A stretch of DNA of 42,697 nt, taken from positions 1 to 42,697 of the forward strand of contig CAIWMU010000121.1 of assembly GCA_903913865.1 (NCBI GenBank), given 5' to 3'. Under the pieces are notes generated by a model, which did not search any database, was not told where the DNA came from, and worked only from the letters and a program-made list of their open reading frames with translations. Position 1 is the stretch's first letter; every line of letters begins with the position of its first letter. Positions 7,631-15,660 of this stretch are shown here, in pieces. Made by a program: the position numbers and the translations under genes. This stretch comes from an uncultured Verrucomicrobia subdivision 3 bacterium. Its GTDB lineage: Bacteria; Verrucomicrobiota; Verrucomicrobiia; Limisphaerales; UBA8199.

Positions 7631-8631
7631 TGAGCCGGCAATTTATTCTTGGAGTTGGTGTTCTGGTGGTCGCCTGTTTTGCAGGTCTGGCCATCTGGCA
7701 GGTCCTGCTGCTGGAGAGGGCGGGACTTCCATCCTATGACCCCCAAGCGGGGCAATCGTTGAAGAAGCCTGCCGTCCAATCCAATTCCGGCATTCAAAAT
7801 CCGGCCGCCCCAAGGCCGGGACCCAACCGGGGTGCGGAGACCAACTGCTCCCCCTTCCAGTGGAAACAGGTTGAGGCTGAGGACTACCGCTCCTTCCTCG
7901 CGAACCTGCGCAAGATCGGCTGCCCGGAACAGACCATCCGCGACATCATTTCTGCGGATCTTGTCCAGAGCTTCGGACCCAAACGGAGCGAAGCCCTTGC
8001 CAAACGATACGAGGGTTTCAAATACTGGAGCGCCACACAAAAGGACAGCGCAGCCCGGGCCGAGTTTGAGCGTAAACGCCGGGAGGTCGATGGGGAGATG
8101 AACTGGGCCATGAAGGAACTGCTCGGGGAGGAATACATACCCCCCACCACCTCACAGGAATGGAAACTCGCGGAACTGGACCAGCAACTTTCCTTCCTGA
8201 CCCCCGAGAAGCGCAACGCGGTTCGCAACCTCATGATCGGCTACACCGAGATCGACCAGCAGGTCCGGGCGCTGGCAAGTTCCCAAAATCTATCTGAAAG
8301 CAGTGCGAACCGCCTTCAGATTCTGGATAGCTACGATCGAAAGCGGGAGGAACTCCGGAACCTCCTCACTCCGGAGGAATTTCAAACCGTGGAGATGAGC
8401 ACATCCTGGACGGCGGACAACCTCCGGCGGGGTGCCGTGAAGTTCAACCCGACACGCGAGGAGTTCCAGGTTCTATTTCAGGAATGGCAGACCTACGACG
8501 AGATGCTGGCGCGGGTTTACGCCTCGGGCCAGCACGATCCGGGAACACTTCAGGAGCCCCTTCAGGAGAACCTGCGGCAGCGCCTCGGGGAACAGCGGGC
8601 CCAGGAGTTCTGGGACACCTGGTGGAAGTGA
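7630..8631 (+). CDS. Membrane-anchored protein of unknown function
   Basis: The product has 333 residues. Residues 5-27 form one hydrophobic segment (FILGVGVLVVACFAGLAIW), probably an uncleaved N-terminal anchor. A Pro/Asn-rich linker follows to about residue 75, and the rest is charged and mostly helical, with patterns such as EFERKRREVDGEMNWAMKELL and DSYDRKREELRNLLTPEEF. No family is recognised. The short repeated 'LTPEE/LTPEK' pieces resemble helical spacer or sensor domains seen in other Verrucomicrobiota proteins of unknown role. The ATG at 7630 overlaps the cdd stop, with AAAGGAG just upstream (short spacer). A GTG one codon earlier is the alternative. Co-transcription with nucleoside salvage is likely, but no functional link is evident. 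The gene ends 3 bp from a convergent gene. Confidence 0.75.
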   Translation: MSRQFILGVGVLVVACFAGLAIWQVLLLERAGLPSYDPQAGQSLKKPAVQSNSGIQNPAAPRPGPNRGAETNCSPFQWKQVEAEDYRSFLANLRKIGCPEQTIRDIISADLVQSFGPKRSEALAKRYEGFKYWSATQKDSAARAEFERKRREVDGEMNWAMKELLGEEYIPPTTSQEWKLAELDQQLSFLTPEKRNAVRNLMIGYTEIDQQVRALASSQNLSESSANRLQILDSYDRKREELRNLLTPEEFQTVEMSTSWTADNLRRGAVKFNPTREEFQVLFQEWQTYDEMLARVYASGQHDPGTLQEPLQENLRQRLGEQRAQEFWDTWWK

Positions 8632-8634
8632 TCC

Positions 8635-9687
8635 TCAGTGCGGGGCGCGGGATTCCCAGGTACGGACCTTTTCCGCCAGTTCAAAGAGAGCCGGTTCGTC
8701 ATGGGTTGATCCGTAGTAGCACAACGCGAGGGCAACCTCGTTGTAGTTGACCTTCTTTGTGCCGCCACCGAGGGACTTCTCCTGCCCCAGACCGGTCCTG
8801 CTGTTACCGGCAGTGGTGACCTCACCTGTCGGCTGGATCCGGGTGCGCTGCCAGCCCATCGCAAGCTGCATGGCGGCGTCGAGCTTGGGATCCGGCTGGT
8901 GCAGGGCCAGAACCTGGCCCATCAGGAGGGACACCGCATTGTAACTGGAATCCCGCCCGCGATTTTCAACAAACACCCCGTCCTTATCCCGCAAACCCAG
9001 GGCCACATCCACCAGCTTCTTTGAGGTGGCGGTATAATCCTTGTTGTTCAGCACACGTCCACACAGGCCAAAAGCCTTTGCGGCAATGAAGATGCGGTTG
9101 GCGGCCTTGCTGCTCCTTTCGATGATGCCGGAGTATCCCGACTTCACAAAGGCGCAGGCCCGGTCGATCTTCGGCTCGAGTGCCGCGATCCGGTCGTGAA
9201 AACGCGCCTCCATGGGGGAGGACCGGATCACGAGAATCGCATGGCCCAGCTCCTGCAGGTAAAAAAATGCCGTTTCCACCCGCTCATCAAACGATTGCTT
9301 GTGGTCCCGGCCGGGATTCGGATTGGAAAGAAATCCACCATCCTCCAATTGTTTTGAAAAGGTCGTATCGACTGATCTCCAACCATCCTCCGCCCGGGCC
9401 ACATCCCCGGCCACGACGCCACCGATCATGTACCAGCAGCCGCTGCGCTGCATGCCGGACTCAAACCAGGTATTGTAGCGCCTGTGAAAGCCGACGAACC
9501 CGTGCTCATCGGGTTGACCTCCGGAAGTCATCGCGGTGAGGGCCGCAGGCGGCCACTTGCGGAGGAGTTCATACTCCGATGGGAACGAGGCACCCTGCAG
9601 TGCAGTCGAAAAGGCGGTTAGGACCAGCAGGGTTGTGAACAGTAAGGGGACCGGGCGCCGGGAGAAGGTTGGTGTGTGGATTCTCAT
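8635..9687 (-). CDS. Secreted protein, probable alpha/alpha-toroid fold, function unknown
   Basis: The product has 350 residues with an N-terminal export signal (about 1-33, ending near LQGA). After it come repeated helix pairs with Trp/Tyr/Gly-rich turns, for example RYNTWFESGMQRSGCWYMIGG, KAFGLCGRVL, RDSSYNAVSLLMGQ and VNYNEVALALCYYG. Such spacing is typical of alpha/alpha-barrel proteins (prenyltransferase/terpene-cyclase-like or polysaccharide-degrading toroids). No catalytic Asp-rich motif or family signature could be assigned. The start at 9687 is chosen because it places the signal peptide at the N-terminus. A start at 9699 (four more residues) is equally possible, and neither has a ribosome site. 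A hairpin at 9709-9739 separates it from the upstream gene. Confidence 0.7.
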   Translation of the reverse strand: MRIHTPTFSRRPVPLLFTTLLVLTAFSTALQGASFPSEYELLRKWPPAALTAMTSGGQPDEHGFVGFHRRYNTWFESGMQRSGCWYMIGGVVAGDVARAEDGWRSVDTTFSKQLEDGGFLSNPNPGRDHKQSFDERVETAFFYLQELGHAILVIRSSPMEARFHDRIAALEPKIDRACAFVKSGYSGIIERSSKAANRIFIAAKAFGLCGRVLNNKDYTATSKKLVDVALGLRDKDGVFVENRGRDSSYNAVSLLMGQVLALHQPDPKLDAAMQLAMGWQRTRIQPTGEVTTAGNSRTGLGQEKSLGGGTKKVNYNEVALALCYYGSTHDEPALFELAEKVRTWESRAPH

Positions 9688-9708
9688 GATATAAGTCATT
9701 AAACAAAT

Positions 9709-9739
9709 GCGGGGAGCGTCTATTCCGGACGCTCCCCGC
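9709..9739 (-). terminator. Rho-independent terminator of the beta-strand-repeat gene
   Basis: A perfect 12-bp GC-rich stem (GCGGGGAGCGTC at 9709-9720, GACGCTCCCCGC at 9728-9739) has a 7-nt loop. On the minus strand it is followed by the T-rich ATTTGTTTAA. It lies 61 bp after the stop of the gene at 9800-12916 and only 21 bp before the start of the gene at 9687. It could therefore also act as an attenuator in the downstream gene's leader. Confidence 0.7.
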
Positions 9740-9799
9740 AGACTGGTCACCGCAAGCCACCCGGCTGCGGGTTGAAGGTGCAGGCCATCGCCTGATGAA

Positions 9800-12700
9800 T
9801 CACTGAATGGGCGCGAGACGGAACGACACCGAGCCCTTTGAATGATCAACCGGCACGCTGATGGAGCCTGTGGCACCACCGGGATAATCAAGCCAGTTGT
9901 TGCTCAAGCCGACGCTGAGCGGATTTGCCTGGAATTGCAGCTTGTAGCTGCCTGTCCAGGTGAAGTTGAGCGCTCCAGCGGACTGGGTGAAGGCCAGAGT
10001 CGGCCTTCCAACGGACGCCGTCACCTGAATGAACCCGGTGCCCGTGATGGGTGCGGTGGATGCGCCATAGACACCGTTGGGCATCTCAACCCCATCGATG
10101 ACGAGGCGCTTGACCGTGGCAGTGCCGGTGTAGGTCAGTGCCAGTGTTCCCTTGGTGGCGGAGAGCCGGATCGTGCTATTGGTGGCCACGGCTGTGGTCG
10201 TGCTGATCACAAGAACGCCTTCAGTTACCGTGGTGTCCCCGCTGTAGGTGCAAACACCCTTCAGTTGCTGGGCGCCTGTGCCGATCTTATTCAAGGCGAG
10301 AACGCCGCCGGTTCCCGGGTTGTCCATGAACTGGTAGCTGCAGGCGTTTGTGTTCGGACCGTAGCCGAAGTTGAGGGTCGAGACGGTGCCGACAGCGGTG
10401 TTGTAGATCATGCCGCCGGAATTGCCATCAGTCATCACGCCAATCGTCTGGCTGGTGCCGTTGAGATCGAGGTAATAGGGACCGTAAACGCGGAGCGGGC
10501 CGGTGACGCCGGGAACCAGAGAGGGTGAGCCCAGTGTTCCCTGGCCTTCCAGCTTGATGCTGCCGGCGCTGAGTCGGGTGGAGCCGGAATAGGTGTTCCT
10601 GCCGGAAAGCGTCAGAACACCGCCAGGACCTGCGGAAAGGTTTACGAGGCCGATCTGGTAGCCGGGCCCCTGGCCGGAAGGAGTCGTGGTGATGGGACCG
10701 CCATCAGCGATGACACCGGAAAAGGCGTGATTCTTTCCATCCATGATGATGACCAACCCGGCCTGAACGCTCGACCCGTTGTTGATGATGGTCCCAAACC
10801 CATCCGGGCAGGGAATGCGCTGATTCTTCGGATCGTTATTCAGATCGAAGGTGCCACCGGTAAGCTTGAGGCGTGAGTTGGCCGCTGAGGACCCGACACC
10901 GATCTGATCCCGCACACTGCTCCAGCTGGAGCCGTTCAACGTGGTGCCAATCTTGACAGTAGCGCCTGTATCAAGGGCCTCGATGCTATCCACCGCGTAA
11001 CCGGTGCCGCCGGTGTTGGCCGCGCCTGCATTAAGGATCACCGTGCCACCCCGGATGTAGGTGCCGCCGGTGTAGTGGTTGGCTTCAGCGGTATCGCCCA
11101 GAAGGGTTAGCTGCCCTGTGCCCCGGATTGTGAGGCCGTTGCTGCCTTGGATGCTGGCCGTGATGGCGGTGTTCGCCATGGCGGTGATCGTCGGGCTTCC
11201 GCCAACCATGGTCAGGGGATAGCTGTTACCAGCGATCGTATAGCCGGGAGCGGTAAAGGAAATGTTCTGGGCTGTGACCGGGGAGCCCAGACTGACTGTC
11301 CCTGCGCCAGCGGCACCGAACACAGCGTCATCGCCATCAACCCACGGGGTGGTGGTCCAGTTTCCGCTTGTGAGGTTCCAGAGGAAATCCCCGGAAGCAT
11401 TGTTCCAGGTGTTCGGCGGGAGGACTGTAATGGTACCTGTGCCGGTGATCGGGGCCGTGGTGGCATCGTAGGTACCGGGGGCCATTTGCACTCCATCGAT
11501 GTAGAGCCGCTTGACGGTGGCGTCACCTGCATAGTTGAGGTTCAGGTTGCCCGCGCTGGTGAAGAGGCGGATGGTCGTGTTCGGGCTCACGGCTGCTGCT
11601 GCTGCAAAGGAGAGGATGCCGCCGCTCACAATCGTATCCCCGGAGTAGGTGTTCGGTCCGCCGGTAAATACCTGGGGAGTCGGCCCAACCTTGGTCAATC
11701 CAAGAATGCCGCCGCTTCCGGTGGTGCTGTCCACGACTTTCCCGGTGAAGGTCTGGATGGCTGAGTTGGTGCAGTTGACGCAAACCGTCAAAGTGGAGAG
11801 GGTGCCGGGTGCATTGTTGGCAATCGTCCCGCCGCTGCCGCCGCCATACTGTCCCACGATCTGGCTGGTGCCATTCAGATCAAGAAGACCGTTGTTGTGA
11901 ATGAGGTGTCTGCCCGGGCAGTTGATGCTGGTGGGATAACCGAGGGTCCCCGCCCCGCTCAACTGGATCGTTCCACCCGCCCCGATGCGGACGAACCCGC
12001 TGAAGGAGTTCGAACCGGAGAGGATCAATGTTCCACCCCCGGATTGAAAGTCGACCTCCGTGCGGTGGGCCAGTTTGCCTGAAATGATGCTGTTGGTGAC
12101 CGGACCGCCATCCATGATCACCCCGGAGAACGTTCTCTCATCGTTGTAGCCGGTGAACTTGAGAACCGCCCGTGAGAGTGGGGAGCTGTTGATGATGGTG
12201 CCTTCGCCGGACGGCATGGGCAGCTGGTTCTGGTTGTCATCCCCGTTCAGATCAACAGTTCCACCTGTCAGGTTCAGATTGTGGACGGCAACACTGCCGC
12301 CAACCGGGATCTGGCCGTTGACAGCACGGTCGTAATTGTTCGTGCCACTGAGGACGACCGCAGTGGTTCCCAACTTGACGGTCGCACCGGCGTCCACCGC
12401 TTCAAGGCTGTCGATGCCCCACGTTGCGCCGCCTGACGTTGCCTTCTGTGCCTTAAGAACCAGCGTGCCACTCTTGACGAAGGTGCCGCCCGTGTAATGG
12501 TTCGCATCAGCCGCATCCCCCACCAACCACAACTCAGAGGGGCCTTGAACGGTGAGCCCACTCGTGCCGTCGATGCTGGAAGCGATCGTGGTTTTCCCGG
12601 AAGTTGTGATGCCGGGGGTGGTTCCCTGAAGCGTCAGCGGATAACCCCCGCCATTGATGACATAGCCGACTGCGTTGAACGTGAGGCTCTGGGCCGCGAC

Positions 12701-12916
12701 GGGTGCCCCAAGGGTCACCGCCCCGAGGCCGGTGGCTCCAAAAATGGCATCATCACCATCCACCCAGGCTGCGGGTGCCGTCCAGTTTGCGCTGGTGGCA
12801 TTCCATAGAAAATCGTTGGAGCCGTTGTTCCAGGTGTTTACAGCGGCTGTGGTTTGTGACGGTGATAACGCGGCCAGCAGCATGCCGGCAGCGATCAGTT
12901 GACTATGTTTCTTCAT
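9800..12916 (-). CDS. Autotransporter-associated beta-strand repeat protein, internally duplicated
   Basis: This is a 1038-residue exported passenger-like protein. The signal peptide is residues 1-25 (MKKHSQLIAAGMLLAALSPS...). The body is Gly/Thr/Asn-rich beta-helix sequence with many GGTLxLSGxNxYSG-type repeats of the PATR family (TIGR02601), for example GVLTLSGRNTYSGST and YSGDTTVTEGVLVIS. The protein consists of two homologous units, 27-501 and 502-967, each opening with NTWNN..DFLWN..S.NWT and closing with ITGTGxIxV. A 71-residue C-terminal domain (968-1038) with YKLQFQ and SFRLAPIQ ends it. There is no outer-membrane beta-barrel. Family knowledge suggests a surface or secreted structural protein. 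The 5' leader is long (about 227 nt from a predicted promoter at 13150-13177), and a terminator follows. Confidence 0.88.
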   Translation of the reverse strand: MKKHSQLIAAGMLLAALSPSQTTAAVNTWNNGSNDFLWNATSANWTAPAAWVDGDDAIFGATGLGAVTLGAPVAAQSLTFNAVGYVINGGGYPLTLQGTTPGITTSGKTTIASSIDGTSGLTVQGPSELWLVGDAADANHYTGGTFVKSGTLVLKAQKATSGGATWGIDSLEAVDAGATVKLGTTAVVLSGTNNYDRAVNGQIPVGGSVAVHNLNLTGGTVDLNGDDNQNQLPMPSGEGTIINSSPLSRAVLKFTGYNDERTFSGVIMDGGPVTNSIISGKLAHRTEVDFQSGGGTLILSGSNSFSGFVRIGAGGTIQLSGAGTLGYPTSINCPGRHLIHNNGLLDLNGTSQIVGQYGGGSGGTIANNAPGTLSTLTVCVNCTNSAIQTFTGKVVDSTTGSGGILGLTKVGPTPQVFTGGPNTYSGDTIVSGGILSFAAAAAVSPNTTIRLFTSAGNLNLNYAGDATVKRLYIDGVQMAPGTYDATTAPITGTGTITVLPPNTWNNASGDFLWNLTSGNWTTTPWVDGDDAVFGAAGAGTVSLGSPVTAQNISFTAPGYTIAGNSYPLTMVGGSPTITAMANTAITASIQGSNGLTIRGTGQLTLLGDTAEANHYTGGTYIRGGTVILNAGAANTGGTGYAVDSIEALDTGATVKIGTTLNGSSWSSVRDQIGVGSSAANSRLKLTGGTFDLNNDPKNQRIPCPDGFGTIINNGSSVQAGLVIIMDGKNHAFSGVIADGGPITTTPSGQGPGYQIGLVNLSAGPGGVLTLSGRNTYSGSTRLSAGSIKLEGQGTLGSPSLVPGVTGPLRVYGPYYLDLNGTSQTIGVMTDGNSGGMIYNTAVGTVSTLNFGYGPNTNACSYQFMDNPGTGGVLALNKIGTGAQQLKGVCTYSGDTTVTEGVLVISTTTAVATNSTIRLSATKGTLALTYTGTATVKRLVIDGVEMPNGVYGASTAPITGTGFIQVTASVGRPTLAFTQSAGALNFTWTGSYKLQFQANPLSVGLSNNWLDYPGGATGSISVPVDHSKGSVSFRLAPIQ

Positions 12917-13149
12917 GTTTGTGGGTTTGGAGTTTGTCGAACGTGGCTGGTGATTGGTGGGAGCTCTTTCAGCTCAGAAAATGGAAGTAAGCAGCGAACA
13001 TTCCGGGCGACACGCAAGCGCGATTGACCCGGCTGGATCCCGATTCATTTTCTGGCCGATCGTTCATTCTTATGATTTCTGCCCCACCAACCTCCGCTTC
13101 CGGGGTCTCAGATGGCTCTGAGGCTGGGCATACGGTGATGGGACAAGGT

Positions 13150-13177
13150 AGTATCGTGAATTCCCCATTCCTGCCAA
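13150..13177 (-). promoter_or_regulatory. Predicted sigma70-like promoter of the beta-strand-repeat gene
   Basis: On the minus strand a -35 box TTGGCA (13177-13172, 5 of 6 to consensus) and a -10 box GATACT (13155-13150, 4 of 6) are separated by 16 bp. The transcription start would fall near 13143, giving a leader of about 227 nt before the ATG at 12916. The operator palindrome abuts the -35 box directly, centred near -42, a class II activator position. Confidence 0.5.
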
Positions 13178-13193
13178 TACCTCAATTGAGGTA
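13178..13193. promoter_or_regulatory. NarL-type 7-2-7 palindrome, site 1
   Basis: TACCTCA-AT-TGAGGTA is a perfect inverted repeat; with flanking bases it extends to 18 bp (13177-13194). NarL-family regulators bind paired heptamers of form TACYYMT with 2-bp spacing, and this site matches that arrangement except at the last heptamer base. It lies directly upstream of the predicted promoter of the beta-strand-repeat gene, and a near-identical site precedes the response-regulator gene. Binding by that regulator is inference. Confidence 0.55.
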
Positions 13194-13213
13194 TCCTGAT
13201 GCCTTTGGGCCTC

Positions 13214-14086
13214 TCACAGAGGACCGGCGACGGGCGCAGGATCCGTGGTCTGCTCCGAGCGGTTGTAGAAATAGATGCCTGCCAGGGAAATGCTTGTGAG
13301 GAGGTGCCAGAAGGAGTGGCCTTGAAACAGTGAATCCGGCCCGCTGAACCTTCCGGCCACATCGAGCAGCCAGCAGATTCGGGCCGCAACCAATCCCAGC
13401 AGCGCGGGAATGATCCACCAGAGGCAAAATCTGCTCCCGCGTTTGAACCGGTCCGCCAGGGCCAGAACAGTGACAGCAAGAATCAGCCCCGGCAGCACCA
13501 CTCCGGATCGCATGGACCACTTGTATATGTAGAGAAAAGCACAGGCGATGATCACCAGCACCCCGAGAACAGGCCAGGTCGGGATCTGCCTGCGGGACAT
13601 GCGTGGAAACCAGCGCCCCAAACTGATGGCGATGCAGACCACAAGAGGGGAATACATGGCCGCCACATCCAGTTGCTGCCCCCAGCGGGTCAGGGATGCA
13701 TGAAACAGGCCGCTCCCCAGCCCGAGGTAGCAACAGGCCGCCCCAAAGAGGAAACTCATCGGCGGTGTCGCCCTCAAATAGCCACTGGAAGCCTGGGGCC
13801 TTTCTTTTCGGTCCTGACAGCCCAGACCGATGGCATACAGCCCCACCACAACGTAGAAGAGGTTCGACCATGTGTTGGCCCTGGTCCGAAACACCTCATG
13901 GAGATAAATCCGCTCCGCATAGCTGGGTTGGCGCAACCCGGCGCTTTCGGTCCAACCATTCCATACATCCCGGTCATTCAGAGTCTGGATCACACCGGCC
14001 AACAGGAGCACCAGCAGAAGAAGGGTTCCCCAAACGAACCCATGAATCCAGAGAGGGATGGAGCCCTTGTTCCGGGAGAATCTCAT
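13214..14086 (-). CDS. Ceramidase-like CREST-superfamily integral membrane protein
   Basis: This 290-residue membrane protein has about seven hydrophobic segments. The CREST (alkaline ceramidase/PAQR) metal-site signature is present in order: SGLFH (S126, H129 with the usual Ser-x-x-His spacing), D140 in GQQLDVAAMY and H257xxxH261 in GHSFWHLLT. An N-terminal motif typical of alkaline ceramidases (HEVFRTRANTWSNLFYVVVG, E64 and N75) precedes them. Eukaryotic relatives hydrolyse the amide of ceramides using zinc; the bacterial substrate is unknown. The start at 14086 is set by a perfect ATGA overlap with the stop of the SGNH hydrolase gene, implying coupled translation. A longer open frame upstream lies inside that gene and is rejected. 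Enzymatic function is inferred from metal-ligand conservation only. Confidence 0.8.
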   Translation of the reverse strand: MRFSRNKGSIPLWIHGFVWGTLLLLVLLLAGVIQTLNDRDVWNGWTESAGLRQPSYAERIYLHEVFRTRANTWSNLFYVVVGLYAIGLGCQDRKERPQASSGYLRATPPMSFLFGAACCYLGLGSGLFHASLTRWGQQLDVAAMYSPLVVCIAISLGRWFPRMSRRQIPTWPVLGVLVIIACAFLYIYKWSMRSGVVLPGLILAVTVLALADRFKRGSRFCLWWIIPALLGLVAARICWLLDVAGRFSGPDSLFQGHSFWHLLTSISLAGIYFYNRSEQTTDPAPVAGPL

Positions 14087-14832
14087 GGCATGGGAACCAC
14101 CGGTTTGTCCCCCATGAGTTCTGCCACTTTTGCCTCTATGGCCTCGGCCCACAGTTGGTGCCCCAGGGGACTCGGATGCTCGAAATCCGGCATCAAGGTT
14201 TTGGAAATTGTGCCATCGGGCCGGACAAACACGCTGTTGATGTCCATGTAGAACACCGTTTTTTCATCCGCCAGCTTCGATGCGATTTCGTTGGCCCCGG
14301 CCAAAACCGCCCTCTCGGGTGTTGGTTTTTCGCGGCGTTGGAATATTCCCAGCAACAGAATCTTCGTCGCCGGCAGTTTCTCCCGCAACTTGTGAATGAT
14401 CAGGGTGACTCCCTCGCCAATTTCCCGGCCGGTGTTGTGGCCCCCATTATTCTGCCCGATCATGACGATCGCCAGCCTGGGGTTGATCCCCTCAATGTTG
14501 CCATGTTCCAGACGCCAGAGCACGTGCTCCGTGCGATCCCCGCCGATGCCCAGATTCAACGCTTTCCGGGGGGCGTAATAATGCTTCCAGGCCTTCCTGC
14601 CCTGATTCTCAAAATGTTCGACAATCGAATCGCCGACGTAGATGAGATCAATGTTTCCCCGCCGGGCGATTTTGTTCATCTCCTCATGGCGCTCCATCCA
14701 CCAGACATTGGTTCTGGAGACGGGGACAACCGCCGTGTTTGCGGCGAGGCACGTGCCTGTGAAAGCGAGTGTCAGGGCCAGCACCAGGCCGGAAATGATT
14801 CGGGCAACCCCCTGAATGTGTGGATTCTTCAT
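14083..14832 (-). CDS. Secreted SGNH/GDSL-type hydrolase
   Basis: This is a 249-residue exported esterase or lipase-like protein resembling the PAF-acetylhydrolase branch of the family. A signal peptide is followed by block I with the nucleophile S69 in YVGDSIVEHF, block II glycine in LNLGIGGDRTEHVLWRL, block III Asn in MIGQNN, and block V DFEHPSPLGHQLWAEA with the Asp-x-x-His pair. All four SGNH residues are present. Known members deacylate or deacetylate lipids and carbohydrates. The start at 14832 is preferred over 14862 because it places a positively charged n-region next to the hydrophobic core. The gene lies 32 bp after the response regulator and overlaps the CREST gene by ATGA, so regulator, hydrolase and membrane protein appear to form one operon. 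Confidence 0.85.
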   Translation of the reverse strand: MKNPHIQGVARIISGLVLALTLAFTGTCLAANTAVVPVSRTNVWWMERHEEMNKIARRGNIDLIYVGDSIVEHFENQGRKAWKHYYAPRKALNLGIGGDRTEHVLWRLEHGNIEGINPRLAIVMIGQNNGGHNTGREIGEGVTLIIHKLREKLPATKILLLGIFQRREKPTPERAVLAGANEIASKLADEKTVFYMDINSVFVRPDGTISKTLMPDFEHPSPLGHQLWAEAIEAKVAELMGDKPVVPMP

Positions 14833-14864
14833 TGGAATATCGTTCTCGCCAACCCCGGACATGC

Positions 14865-15512
14865 CTATTGAGGGCGGGATGCGGCCCCCTTTTCGGCCAT
14901 GAATTTGATCATGGCCTCTGAACGGGAGCGCACATGCAGCTTTTCGTAGATGTGTTTCAGGTGGACGCGCACCGTATGGTAACTGATCTCCAGTTTTTCA
15001 GCAATTTCCTTGCTGACCTTCCCCTGGGAGAGCAGTTCGAGAATTTCGAGTTCCCGGGTCGAGAGGATGGTGGCCTCAGCGGTAATGGGAGGGGGCGCCT
15101 GGAAGGTCATGACGATCTTCCGGGCGATCTCGCTCGTCATTGGAGCCCCGCCACTGCAGACGGTGGTCACCGCGTCCAGGATCTCCGAGGGGGAGGATCG
15201 CTTGAGCAGGTAGCCGCAGGCACCCGCCTTCAGGGCGCTGAAAATGCTCGTCGTGTCCTCGTAAACCGTGAGCATGATGACCTGCATGCCGGGCATCAGC
15301 GCCTTGAGCCGACCGGTGCATTCGATGCCCGATGCACCCGGAAGGTTGATATCCATCAGGACAACATCCGGCCTGACCTTTGGAATCTGCTCGATGGCCT
15401 CCTCCGCCGTGCCACAGGCGCAGACACAACGGACTCCATGCGCCCGGCGCAGCATTCGCTCCAGGTTGCGGCGCATGGGGGCGCTGTCTTCAACCAGGGC
15501 AACTGTTGTCAT
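14865..15512 (-). CDS. NarL/FixJ-family response regulator with LuxR-type DNA-binding domain
   Basis: This is a 215-residue two-component regulator. The receiver domain has the acidic pocket (VALVEDSAP), phosphoacceptor D54 in VVLMDINLPG, Thr in MLTVYED and Lys in YLLKRSS. The C-terminal LuxR helix-turn-helix has LSTRELEILELLSQG and EIAEKLEISYHTVRVHLKHIYEKL. The start at 15512 fits the domain boundary and has AGGA a few bases upstream; an open extension to 15569 is possible. The HisKA_3 kinase encoded immediately upstream is the natural partner. An operator-like palindrome at 15645-15660 lies 133 bp upstream of the start. It is probably the regulator of its own operon and of the beta-strand-repeat gene (inference). 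Confidence 0.92.
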   Translation of the reverse strand: MTTVALVEDSAPMRRNLERMLRRAHGVRCVCACGTAEEAIEQIPKVRPDVVLMDINLPGASGIECTGRLKALMPGMQVIMLTVYEDTTSIFSALKAGACGYLLKRSSPSEILDAVTTVCSGGAPMTSEIARKIVMTFQAPPPITAEATILSTRELEILELLSQGKVSKEIAEKLEISYHTVRVHLKHIYEKLHVRSRSEAMIKFMAEKGAASRPQ

Positions 15513-15644
15513 GGCATCCTGCGGGGCCGAACGTGCCGGCCCGTGAAATGTCTGGGCATCCACCGTCATAAGTGATCAGCCATCGTGGCGGAGTAACAAA
15601 CCCGCCGGAAGCGTCACGGTGCGTTGGTCCGGGTGAAATCACAA

Positions 15645-15660
15645 TACCTCAATTGAGTTA
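15645..15660. promoter_or_regulatory. NarL-type 7-2-7 palindrome, site 2
   Basis: TACCTCA-AT-TGAGTTA differs from the perfect palindrome of site 1 by one base. On the minus strand the 16-base run CTCAATTGAGGTATTG is identical in both sites and points toward the downstream gene in each. This site adjoins the kinase stop codon (15661-15663) and precedes the response-regulator operon. A TTGTGA follows at the same distance as the -35 box in site 1, but no clear -10 is visible. Confidence 0.5.

Noticed and set aside
13156-13176. Possible sigma54 promoter (TGGCA...)
   Set aside because: The -12 GC element is missing at the required spacing; the sigma70-like reading fits better.
13024-13299. 91-codon open frame on the plus strand
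   Set aside because: It crosses the operator, promoter and the 3' end of the CREST gene and has no features.
13696-14871. Open frame of 391 codons on the plus strand
   Set aside because: Antisense to the CREST and SGNH genes, which have intact family residues.
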